Positions 39,294 through 46,621 of a DNA stretch of 64,000 nucleotides are shown piece after piece (position 1 is the stretch's first letter; each line of letters opens with the position of its first letter). The position numbers and the translations under genes are program-made. The notes under the pieces were generated by a model. The model made no database searches and was not told the origin of the DNA. It saw only the letters and a program-made list of their open reading frames with translations. The stretch is from Actinorhabdospora filicis. GTDB lineage: Bacteria > Actinomycetota > Actinomycetes > Mycobacteriales > Micromonosporaceae. Location: the NCBI RefSeq assembly GCF_030269765.1, contig NZ_BSTX01000002.1, forward strand, positions 715,379 to 779,378, written 5' to 3'.

Positions 39294-40490
39294 TCATGCC
39301 GCCAGGAAGCGGCGGACGATCGGTGTCTGCCGCGGCTCTTCCAGCAGGAAGCAGTCGTGGCCGTAGGGCGCCTCGATCAGGTGGTACTCGACCGTCTTGC
39401 CACGAGCGCGCAGGGCCGCGGCGATCTCCTCGGAGGCCGAGGGCGGGTACAGCCAGTCGGAGCTGAAGGCGATCAGCAGCGTGCGGGCGGCGACGGCGTC
39501 CAGCGCGCGGGACAGCGACCCGCCGCCGTGCTGGCGGGCCAGGTCGAAATAGGTCAGCGCCCGCGAGGTGTACAGGTAGGTATTGGCATCGAAGCGCCGC
39601 ACGAACGTCGCGGCCTGATGCCGCAGATAGCTCTCCACCTCGAACTCCGGCTCGGTGAGCGTGTAGCCGATGTCGGGGGCGTCCTGCAGCCGCCGCGCGA
39701 ACCGGTCCTCCAGCGCGGGCGCCGACAGATACGTGATGTGACCGACCATCCGCGCCACACCCATCCCGGCCTCCGGCTCGCGGCCCGTCCCGTAGTAGTG
39801 CCCGTCCTGCCAGGCCGGATCGCGCATGATCGCCTCCCGCGCGATCGCGTTCCAGGCCACCCCTTGCGGATGCAGCGCGTGGGTACTGGCGATCGCCACC
39901 ACCGCGTCCACCCGCTCGGGATAGAGCACCGCCCACTCCAGCGCCTGCATCCCGCCCAGGGAGCCACCGGCGACCGCCGCCAGCCGCTCGATCCCGAGCT
40001 CGGCGAGGAACGCCCGCTGCGCGCGGACCATGTCGGCCACCGTGATCACCGGGAAGCCCGAGCCGTAGGGCCTGCCCGTGGCCGGATCGGCCGAGGACGG
40101 GCCGGTCGTCCCGCGGCAGCCGCCGAGCACGTTGGTGCACACCACGAAGAACCGGTCGGTGTCGAAGGCCTTGCCGGGGCCGATCATCCCGTCCCACCAG
40201 CCGAGCCCCCGTCCGCGCTTGCCGTCACGGCTCTCGGCGGCGAAACCGTCGCGGGTGCCCGCCTCCAGCGGGCTCACCGCGATCCCGGCGGCGTGGGCGT
40301 CGCCGCTGAGCGCGTGGCAGACCAGGACGACGTTGTCGCGCTCCGGGGACAGCTCGCCGTAGGTCTCATAGGCCACCCGCACCGGGCCCAGCTCGCGGCC
40401 GCAGTCGAGTCTCAGGGGGCCGGGCAGGTCGAGGAAGCGCGTCTCGACCTCGCCGATGGACCCGGTGGGCTGCTGTTCGGTCGCGGTCAT
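39294..40490 (-). CDS. metX: Homoserine O-acetyltransferase
   Basis: A 398-residue alpha/beta hydrolase-fold enzyme with the MetX pattern: VVLVCHALSGDAHAAG, GPGKAFDTDRFFVVCTNVLGGCRGTTGPSS and the nucleophile elbow AGGSLGGMQALEW (about residue 170); Asp and His of the triad lie in SSDWLYPP and YGHDCFLLE. It transfers an acetyl group from acetyl-CoA to homoserine, the first committed step of methionine synthesis by direct sulfhydrylation. GAGGA precedes ATG 40490. First gene of metX-metY-CoA-binding operon; divergent from the OsmC gene. Confidence 0.94.
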   Translation of the reverse strand: MTATEQQPTGSIGEVETRFLDLPGPLRLDCGRELGPVRVAYETYGELSPERDNVVLVCHALSGDAHAAGIAVSPLEAGTRDGFAAESRDGKRGRGLGWWDGMIGPGKAFDTDRFFVVCTNVLGGCRGTTGPSSADPATGRPYGSGFPVITVADMVRAQRAFLAELGIERLAAVAGGSLGGMQALEWAVLYPERVDAVVAIASTHALHPQGVAWNAIAREAIMRDPAWQDGHYYGTGREPEAGMGVARMVGHITYLSAPALEDRFARRLQDAPDIGYTLTEPEFEVESYLRHQAATFVRRFDANTYLYTSRALTYFDLARQHGGGSLSRALDAVAARTLLIAFSSDWLYPPSASEEIAAALRARGKTVEYHLIEAPYGHDCFLLEEPRQTPIVRRFLAA

Positions 40491-40535
40491 GGCTGGTCCT
40501 CGGGGGGAGGCGTCCGGTAAAGTCGGCTTCTCAGG

Positions 40536-40549
40536 TAGGAATTATAGGA
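40536..40549. promoter_or_regulatory. Direct repeat and minus-strand -10 box in the metX/osmC divergent promoter
   Basis: TAGGA occurs at 40536-40540 and 40545-40549. On the minus strand bases 40546-40541 read TATAAT, a consensus -10 for metX. The repeated AT-rich element in the shared region resembles Rrf2-type sulfur regulator sites, but no regulator gene is nearby. Confidence 0.5.
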
Positions 40550-40572
40550 GATATCGAGAGGGGAGTGCGGAC

Positions 40573-41124
40573 ATGACCACCACCGCCGACAACGGGGTCA
40601 ACGTCCAGGCGCTACTGGAGGCCCGCGACGTCCTCAAGGGAGCGCCCGAGGCCGCCCAGTTCACCTGGCGCGCCACGTCCACATGGGAGGCCGGCGTCCA
40701 CAGCACCACCCGCATCCAGAACTTCTTCGGACTCGGCCAGGAGCAGGCCCACAAGACCGAGGCCGTCTTCGACGCCGACCACCCCGAGGTCTTCGCCGCC
40801 GCCGACAACGGGATCACCCCCATCGAGTACCTCCTCGTCGGCCTCGCCGGCTGCCTGACCGCCGGGATCGCCTCGGTCGCCCAGAACCGCGGCATCCAGC
40901 TGCGCTCGGTGCGGGCGACCGTCGAGGGCGACCACGACATCCGCGGCATCCTCGGCGCCGACCCCGACGTCCGCAACGGCTTCAACGACATCAGGGTCAC
41001 CTTCACCGTCGACGCCGACGCCTCCAAAGAGGACATCGAGGCCCTGGTCGCCCAGTCGCAGAAGCGCTCGGCGGTCTTCGACGCCCTCACCAACCCCACC
41101 AACGTCGCCGTCGAAGTCGCCTGA
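40573..41124 (+). CDS. OsmC family peroxidase-like protein
   Basis: A 183-residue OsmC/Ohr-fold protein. GITPIEYLLVGLAGCLTAGIASVAQNRGIQL (about residues 83-113) carries the conserved reactive Cys; the second resolving Cys of Ohr is not evident, as in many OsmC subfamilies. QRTAVFDAL-like QKRSAVFDALTNPTNV closes the domain. It probably reduces organic hydroperoxides or handles reactive sulfur or acyl groups. The divergent metX promoter and the flavin monooxygenase after it suggest a sulfur-linked role. Confidence 0.88.
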   Translation: MTTTADNGVNVQALLEARDVLKGAPEAAQFTWRATSTWEAGVHSTTRIQNFFGLGQEQAHKTEAVFDADHPEVFAAADNGITPIEYLLVGLAGCLTAGIASVAQNRGIQLRSVRATVEGDHDIRGILGADPDVRNGFNDIRVTFTVDADASKEDIEALVAQSQKRSAVFDALTNPTNVAVEVA

Positions 41125-41135
41125 GGAGCCCGGCC

Positions 41136-42362
41136 ATCGAGCACGTCACCACCCTCGTCATCGGCGCCGGACACGCGGGGCTGGCCGCCGGGCACTTCCT
41201 GAGCGAGCGCTCGATCGACCACGTCGTGCTCGAACGCGGCCGGGTGGCCAACTCCTGGCGCCGCGAGCGCTGGGACTCCCTGCGCCTGCTCACCCCCAAC
41301 TGGCAGACCCGCCTGCCCGGAGCCCACTACGCCGGTCCCGACCCCGACGGGTACATGACCAGGGACGACGTCGTCGCCTTCATCGACGGCTATGCCGCCG
41401 CCTCGCGCTCACCCGTCCGCACCGGCACCGAGGTCACGTCGGTGCGGACGGCCGACGGCGGCTACCACGTCACCACGGGCGACGGCGTTATCGCCTGCCA
41501 CACCCTCGTCCTCGCCAGCGGCGCCTGCAACCTGCCCTCGGTGCCCGCCCTGCGCGAGGCCGTCCCCGCGAGCATCGAGCAGCTCACACCTTTCGACTAC
41601 CGCGACCCCGCGCGGCTGCCCGACGGGGGCGTCCTGGTCGTGGGCGCCTCGGCGACCGGCGTCCAGCTCGCCGCCGAAATCCACCGCTCGGGGCGCCCGG
41701 TCACCCTCGCCGTCGGTGAGCACGTGCGCCTGCCGCGCACCTACCGCGGCCGCGACGTCCTGTGGTGGATGGACGCCACCGGCGTCTGGGCCCAGCGCCA
41801 CGACGAGATCGACGACCTGGAGCGCGCCCGCCGCCTGCCCTCACCGCAGCTGACCGGCGGGGCCACGCTCGACCTCAACACCCTCGCCGCCGCAGGCGTC
41901 ACCCTCGCCGGGCGCCTGGCCGCGATCCGCGACGGCCACGCCCTGTTCTCCGGCGGCCTGCGCAACGTCTTCGCCCTTGCCGACCTGAAGATGACCCGCC
42001 TGCTCGACGCCTTCGACACCTGGGCGCAGGCCACCGGCCGCGACGGCGAGTTCGCGCCGCCCGAGCGGTACGAGCCGACGGCGGTGCCCGCGAGCAGCCG
42101 CCTGCGGCTGGACCTGGGGAGCGGTGAGATCGGCACGATCGTGTGGGCGACGGGGTTTCGCCCCGACTACCGGTGGCTGCACGTGCCCGTCCTCGACGCC
42201 AAAGGACTGCTGCGCCACGACGGGGGAGTGGTCACCGCCAGCCCGGGCCTGTACGGGCTGGGCCTGCCGGTCCTGCGCCGCCGCCGCTCGACCTACATCC
42301 ACGGCATCGAGGACGACGCGCGTGAGGTCATCGGCCACCTCGCCGCGCACCTGGGGCTATGA
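41136..42362 (+). CDS. Flavin-containing monooxygenase-like oxidoreductase, apparent ATC start
   Basis: A 408-residue FAD/NADPH enzyme: VTTLVIGAGHAGLAAGHFLSERSIDHVVLERG (FAD loop GxGxxG), VLVVGASATGVQLAAEIHRSGRPVTL (NADPH loop, about 168) and TIVWATGFRPDYRWL near the end. Together they define the class-B monooxygenase/CzcO group. No ATG, GTG or TTG lies in frame before the FAD loop within the free region; GAGGAG at 41123-41128 places the start at ATC 41136. It is 11 bases after the OsmC stop and therefore coupled. It may oxidise a sulfur compound; substrate unknown. Confidence 0.82.
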   Translation: MEHVTTLVIGAGHAGLAAGHFLSERSIDHVVLERGRVANSWRRERWDSLRLLTPNWQTRLPGAHYAGPDPDGYMTRDDVVAFIDGYAAASRSPVRTGTEVTSVRTADGGYHVTTGDGVIACHTLVLASGACNLPSVPALREAVPASIEQLTPFDYRDPARLPDGGVLVVGASATGVQLAAEIHRSGRPVTLAVGEHVRLPRTYRGRDVLWWMDATGVWAQRHDEIDDLERARRLPSPQLTGGATLDLNTLAAAGVTLAGRLAAIRDGHALFSGGLRNVFALADLKMTRLLDAFDTWAQATGRDGEFAPPERYEPTAVPASSRLRLDLGSGEIGTIVWATGFRPDYRWLHVPVLDAKGLLRHDGGVVTASPGLYGLGLPVLRRRRSTYIHGIEDDAREVIGHLAAHLGL

Positions 42363-42728
42363 GACCCCGACGCGCTCGGGCTCGGCCGCCTCGGCGCGCA
42401 CGGTCAACCGTCCCGTCTGCCGCGCCCACAGCTCGAAGAGCACGGTGAAGAACGGCGGGACGGAGGCGGCCAGCGCGAAGAACGTCGTCCACGAGAACAG
42501 CCGCCAGCGCAGCTTGATCGCGGTGAGCAGCGTGATGACGCCGTAGGCGACGAAGGCCGCGCCGTGCAGCGGCCCGAAGACGCGCACGCCGATCTCGGTG
42601 ACGTCGGCGATGTGCTTGAAGTACATGCCGGCCAGCAGCCCGGCCCAGGTGACGGCCTCGACGACGGCGATCACGGTGAACCAGCGGACCAGGGGCTCGC
42701 GGTCGGGTGTCGTCGCGTGCATGCTCAT
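42357..42728 (-). CDS. DUF3817 membrane protein
   Basis: A 123-residue protein with three or four helices: RWFTVIAVVEAVTWAGLLAGMYFKHIADVTEIGVRVFGPLHGAAFVAYGVITLLTAIKLRWRL is the DUF3817 (YdzA-like) signature, followed by a last helix. Function unknown. Either ATG 42728 or ATG 42722 could be the start; GAGAGG favours the first. The end overlaps the convergent monooxygenase gene by six bases. Confidence 0.87.
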   Translation of the reverse strand: MSMHATTPDREPLVRWFTVIAVVEAVTWAGLLAGMYFKHIADVTEIGVRVFGPLHGAAFVAYGVITLLTAIKLRWRLFSWTTFFALAASVPPFFTVLFELWARQTGRLTVRAEAAEPERVGVS

Positions 42729-42819
42729 CGCCGCGCCTCTCGTGGTGTCCGGACTGTGCGGCGAGGGTACCGAAGCGGGCCCGGGGCACCCGAGGCGCGC
42801 GGCCTGGGGGAGGCCACCC

Positions 42820-43428
42820 TCACTCCGGCGTCTTCGCGCGGGCGGAGCGCGCGTGCAGCCGCTCGATGACGACGCTGATGACGATGGCCAGCCCGAGCCC
42901 GATCGCCATGCCGATGAGCGGGTGGTCCTGGGCGGCGACGCCGCCCAGGTAGCCCAGGAGGATCCCGATCGGCGCCGAGGTGGCCGCCGCGATCGCCTTG
43001 AAGAACAGGAACCGGCCCTGCGGATAGCCGACCACGCCCGCCGCCAGCGTGGTGACGTTGCGCAGGCCCGGCACGTAGCGGCTGAGGATGAGGATGGCGC
43101 CGCCCCGCCGGTCGAGCTCGGCGGCCGCGCGGTCGAGGGCGGCGCGGCGCCGCGTCCCGGGCCTCATGCGCCGGTAGGCGCGCCCGCCCAGTCCGCGCCC
43201 GATCCAGTAGGACGCGTAGTCGCCGCCGAGGGCGCCCAGCGCGGTGGCGATGACGGCGAGGACCAGGTTCGGCCGGCCACCGGCGGCATAGGCGCCCACG
43301 ACGATCACGACGCTCTCGCTGGGCACCAGCGGCAGCACGGCGTCCAGGGCGGTGATCGCGAAGAGGATCAGGTGGATCCAGGGCGAGCTCACCAGGCTCC
43401 GCGCCAGATCGAGCAGGTCTGCGGCCAC
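42820..43428 (-). CDS. DedA family membrane protein
   Basis: A 202-residue DedA/SNARE-associated (PF09335) protein: ALDAVLPLVPSESVVIVVGAYAAGGRPNL, ALGGDYASYWIGRGLGG, and SRYVPGLRNVTTLAAGVVGYPQGRFLFF hold the conserved E, G-D-x-x-x-Y and R-x-x-P-x-x-R/G motifs. DedA proteins act as lipid scramblases or flippases, for instance of undecaprenyl phosphate. GTG 43428 is well spaced from AGGAG; GTG 43434 is too close. The TetR-type operator copies at 43445-43474 overlap its promoter, so it is probably part of that regulon. Confidence 0.88.
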   Translation of the reverse strand: MAADLLDLARSLVSSPWIHLILFAITALDAVLPLVPSESVVIVVGAYAAGGRPNLVLAVIATALGALGGDYASYWIGRGLGGRAYRRMRPGTRRRAALDRAAAELDRRGGAILILSRYVPGLRNVTTLAAGVVGYPQGRFLFFKAIAAATSAPIGILLGYLGGVAAQDHPLIGMAIGLGLAIVISVVIERLHARSARAKTPE

Positions 43429-43444
43429 GAGCACGCTCCTAATA

Positions 43445-43540
43445 TGAGATGGCTCTCAAATGAGATGCATCTCAGGCTAGTGCTTGACAGGCATGATCCC
43501 GAGGCTAAAGTGAGACGCATCTCAACTGAGACTCGACTCA
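43445..43540. promoter_or_regulatory. Promoter with four TGAGA-N4-TCTCA operators
   Basis: Four copies of TGAGA-N4-TCTCA occur: 43445-43458, 43461-43474 (perfect palindrome TGAGATGCATCTCA), 43511-43524, and 43527-43540 (right arm ACTCA). TTGACA (43484-43489) and TAAAGT (43506-43511) form a strong promoter toward the crotonase gene between the two operator pairs. The TetR protein of that operon is the likely ligand-responsive repressor. Confidence 0.85.
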
Positions 43541-43556
43541 AAACAGGGAGGGCGTC

Positions 43557-44450
43557 ATGCCGGAGAAACTGTCCAGCTGGGACGCACACGTCGGCACACC
43601 GCGCTTCGAGGACTACTCGCGGACCTTCGCCGAGTTCCTCGCCATGACCAGGCGCGACGGGATCATCGAGGTCCGCATGCACACCGACGGCGGGCCCTTC
43701 CAGCACAGCTGGGCCGCACACAACGCCTGGGGGCAGGCCTGGGCGGCCATCGGCGCCGACCCCGATAACGAGGTCCTCATCCTGACCGGCACCGGCGACC
43801 GCTGGCACGGCGGCGACCCGTCCAAGCTGTGGCACACACCCTTCGCCGCATGGTCGCCCGACAGCCAGCTGAAGATGTACCACGACATGACCAAGCTCCT
43901 GGAGAACCTGGTCCACGCCATCGACATCCCCACCATCGCCGCGATCAACGGACCCGGAACCCACTGCGAGTTCGCCACCGCCTGCGACATCACCCTCTGC
44001 GTCGAGGACGCCGACTTCTTCGACCCGCACTTCCTCGCCGGCGGCGTACCCGGCGACGGCATGGGACTCACCCTCCAGAAGACCATCGGCGTCAAACGCG
44101 CCGCGTACTACATGTACACCGGCGCGCCCATCAACGGCCCGGCCGCACTCGAACTCGGCCTGGTCAACGAGGTCCTGCCCCGCCAGGACCTGCTCCCACG
44201 CGCCTGGGAGATCGCCGGGATGATGATGGAACGCTCCCGCTTCGCCCGCCGCATGACCCACGCCATCGCCGTACGCCCCTGGAAACAGGCCCTCGTCGAC
44301 GACTTCGGCTTCCACGCCGCCCACCAGTTGTGGGGGATGACCATGGGCGAGGCCGGACGGCTGGATAGGCTCCGCGAGATGGCGACGCGCTTCCAGGACG
44401 TCGTACCGACCCCGCCGGAGGATGACGACCATGACCACGGCGAAGCCTGA
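43557..44450 (+). CDS. Enoyl-CoA hydratase/crotonase-family hydrolase (6-oxocamphor-hydrolase-like)
   Basis: A 297-residue crotonase-fold protein. LILTGTGDRWHGGDP and PTIAAINGPGTHCEFATACDITLCVEDADFFDPHF (about 128-165) cover the oxyanion-hole and active-site loops; the His in GPGTHCE and the absence of the usual two Glu of hydratases recall 6-oxocamphor hydrolase and related beta-diketone hydrolases. GGGAGG precedes ATG 43557. The TetR gene overlaps its end by 20 bases. It likely cleaves or hydrates a small ketone or CoA ester that also acts as inducer. Confidence 0.84.
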   Translation: MPEKLSSWDAHVGTPRFEDYSRTFAEFLAMTRRDGIIEVRMHTDGGPFQHSWAAHNAWGQAWAAIGADPDNEVLILTGTGDRWHGGDPSKLWHTPFAAWSPDSQLKMYHDMTKLLENLVHAIDIPTIAAINGPGTHCEFATACDITLCVEDADFFDPHFLAGGVPGDGMGLTLQKTIGVKRAAYYMYTGAPINGPAALELGLVNEVLPRQDLLPRAWEIAGMMMERSRFARRMTHAIAVRPWKQALVDDFGFHAAHQLWGMTMGEAGRLDRLREMATRFQDVVPTPPEDDDHDHGEA

Positions 44451-45042
44451 GGCCGACACCCTTCGCAACCGCAAGAAGGCCCGCACCAAGGCCGCCATCC
44501 AGCGCGAGGCCCTGCGCCTGTTCGCCGAACAGGGCTACGAGGCCACCACGGTCGAGGAGATCGCCGACGCCGTGGAGGTCTCCCGCGCCACCTTCTTCCG
44601 CTACTTCCCGGCCAAGGCCGACCTCGTCCTCCACGACATCGGCGACCTCACCGTCCTCGCGGCCCTCGACGGCCTCCCCACCGACGGCGACCCCGTCGAC
44701 CGGCTGCGCGAGGCCATCACCGGCCTCTACGACACCGCGCCCGAGGCGGGCTGGACGCAGAACGAGCGGCGCGAGCGCCTGCTGCGCACCGTCCCCGAAC
44801 TGCGCGCACGGGTACCGGGCCACATGGCGCAGGCCATCCCCATGCTCGGCGAGGCCCTCGCCCGCCGCTACGGCCGTCCCACCGACGACGTCGAGGTCCT
44901 GGCGCTGTCCGGCGCCATCGTCGGCGTGGCGATCGCGGTGTGGACGGCCGGCGCCGACGACGTCGCCGAGGGGTTCATCCGCCGGCACCTGGCGCTGCTG
45001 GACGCCGGGCTGGGGCGGTTGCGGACCGGGCTGGCGCCGTGA
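44431..45042 (+). CDS. TetR-family repressor
   Basis: A 203-residue protein with a TetR HTH at about residues 11-58: RNRKKARTKAAIQREALRLFAEQGYEATTVEEIADAVEVSRATFFRYFPAKADLV. The C-terminal half is the variable ligand domain. ATG 44431 was preferred over ATG 44422 because of the spacing from GGAGG. It is co-transcribed with the crotonase and probably binds the four TGAGA-N4-TCTCA sites upstream, thereby repressing itself and the divergent DedA gene. Confidence 0.92.
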   Translation: MTTAKPEADTLRNRKKARTKAAIQREALRLFAEQGYEATTVEEIADAVEVSRATFFRYFPAKADLVLHDIGDLTVLAALDGLPTDGDPVDRLREAITGLYDTAPEAGWTQNERRERLLRTVPELRARVPGHMAQAIPMLGEALARRYGRPTDDVEVLALSGAIVGVAIAVWTAGADDVAEGFIRRHLALLDAGLGRLRTGLAP

Positions 45043-45054
45043 GGCACGGCCCGG

Positions 45055-46011
45055 TCAGCCACCGAGGAGCAGCGAGACCGCACGATCCCTCTCGGGCACG
45101 GTGAAGCCGGCCTCGAAGTAGTGGGAGAAGATCTCACGCAGGAACTCGATGTCCACCCCCCGCTCGCGCAACACCGACTCGATCGGCCAGTCGCGGACGA
45201 CCCGCTTCACCAGGTCTTTGAGCTCGCGCGGCAGATCGATCGGCGGAGGCGCGAACAAGCCCCCGCACAGCGCGATCTGGGCGTCCACATCGGCTCCCCG
45301 CAGCTCCAGGCGCCAGCCCGGCCACAGCCGCTCCCACGCATCACGCAGACCCCGCAGCGGAAGCGCCGACCAGACCACCGCGGTACGGGCCGCCTCATCG
45401 AGATGCATCCCGCCATCGGGCATCTCACCCCAGGCCGCCGCCGAGTGCGCCCCGGGCAGGCGGTCGAGCAGCGAGACCCCGTACCACCAGGGCTCACGGC
45501 TGTCACCGCCCAGCCCATGGACGCCACCGCCCGCCCGGCTCACCACGAAGCGCTCGCCGGGCTCAGGGGCGTCCCGGTCGACGGCATCGGCGGACCAGAG
45601 CTCATCGCGGACGGCGGCCGGGCCGTGACCGATGCGGGCGAGGAGATCGCCGAGGCCGTCGAAGGCCCACTCGATCCGCCAGCCCGGCCAGGTCCGCGCG
45701 TACCCGTCGAGCATCGCCACGCGGTAGGCGGTTCCGGCGTGGGACCAGTACAGCAGCAGCTCCCGGCGGTCGGCGTCGATCAGGATCGCGCCCTCGCACG
45801 ACAGGTCACCGAGCCACACATGGTGATCGGCATCCGCCTCCGGCAGCGGTTCGCTGAAGCGGCCGTCGGCGTCGAGCACCGCCAGCCAGCGGAACACCAC
45901 GTCCGGTCCCACCGCGAAGTCGACGTCGAAGCCGTAACCGCTGCCGCCGCCCCGCGTGAAGAGGGTGCGGCGGCCGTCGGCGATCAGGATGTAGTGCACT
46001 CGGCTGCCCAT
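45055..46011 (-). CDS. Hypothetical protein
   Basis: A 318-residue soluble protein from ATG 46011: MGSRVHYILIADGRRTLFTRGGGSGYGFDVDFAVGPDVVFRWLAVLDADG..., rich in Trp and in acidic and aromatic residues, with EWAFDGLGDLLARIG and WPGWRLELRGADVDAQIALCGG as notable repeats (two W-P-G-W-R-x-E-x segments, near residues 115 and 235, suggest an internal duplication). No family is recognised. It lies 34 bases downstream of the SWIM gene on the same strand, so it may belong to the SNF2-SWIM transcript. Confidence 0.72.
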   Translation of the reverse strand: MGSRVHYILIADGRRTLFTRGGGSGYGFDVDFAVGPDVVFRWLAVLDADGRFSEPLPEADADHHVWLGDLSCEGAILIDADRRELLLYWSHAGTAYRVAMLDGYARTWPGWRIEWAFDGLGDLLARIGHGPAAVRDELWSADAVDRDAPEPGERFVVSRAGGGVHGLGGDSREPWWYGVSLLDRLPGAHSAAAWGEMPDGGMHLDEAARTAVVWSALPLRGLRDAWERLWPGWRLELRGADVDAQIALCGGLFAPPPIDLPRELKDLVKRVVRDWPIESVLRERGVDIEFLREIFSHYFEAGFTVPERDRAVSLLLGG

Positions 46012-46045
46012 GGCGCGACAGCCTAGCCATGGGGACCGACACCCC

Positions 46046-46621
46046 TCACCAGGCCGACAGACCCTCCCGGTCACCGTCGAAGAACCCCGCCACGTCCACA
46101 TCGCCCACCGCGACGCCCACCGGCGGACCCGCCTCCGGCACCGGCGGCATCGCCGCCCGGACACCCGCCAGCAGCTCCTCCCGCCCACGCCCGCGCAGCA
46201 GCGGCAGCAGGAACGGGTCCTCCTCGAACAGGTCGGCGAAGGCCAGGTGGACCACCACCACGTGCACGCACAACCCGCGCCCGCACGGGCACTCCACCGC
46301 CAGCTCACCCTCACCCGGGAACAGCGACAGCATGTCCTCCGGCAGCCGATCGTCCAGCAACGCCGCCAGACTGCCGACACGGGCCGCGATCCGCCCCGAC
46401 TCCGCCGCCCACGCCGCCTCATCGAGCACCGGGACGCGCAGGCTCACCCCGAAGGTCTTGCGCGGGTAGTCCACCCACGCGGTGATCTCACCGGGGGAGA
46501 CCAGCAGGTCATCGACCGCGCCACCGCGGATCAGCGCGCGGGCGCGGACGAGCCGGTTGTCCGGGTAGGACAGTCCGAGGGCCTCCAGGGCGCGCGGCCA
46601 GCGCTTGCTCCACCAGGTCAC
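46046..46621 (-). CDS. SWIM zinc-finger protein
   Basis: A 191-residue protein with a SWIM-type zinc motif ECPCGRGLCVHVVVVHLAFADLF (C-x-C-x-n-C-x-H) near residue 105. The N-terminus has KRWPRALEALGLSYPDNRLVRARALIRGGAVDDLLVSPGEITAWV, typical of SWIM proteins encoded next to SNF2 helicases. GTG 46621 overlaps the helicase stop (GTGA). It should bind nucleic acid or protein and serve as partner of the helicase. Confidence 0.88.
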   Translation of the reverse strand: MTWWSKRWPRALEALGLSYPDNRLVRARALIRGGAVDDLLVSPGEITAWVDYPRKTFGVSLRVPVLDEAAWAAESGRIAARVGSLAALLDDRLPEDMLSLFPGEGELAVECPCGRGLCVHVVVVHLAFADLFEEDPFLLPLLRGRGREELLAGVRAAMPPVPEAGPPVGVAVGDVDVAGFFDGDREGLSAW

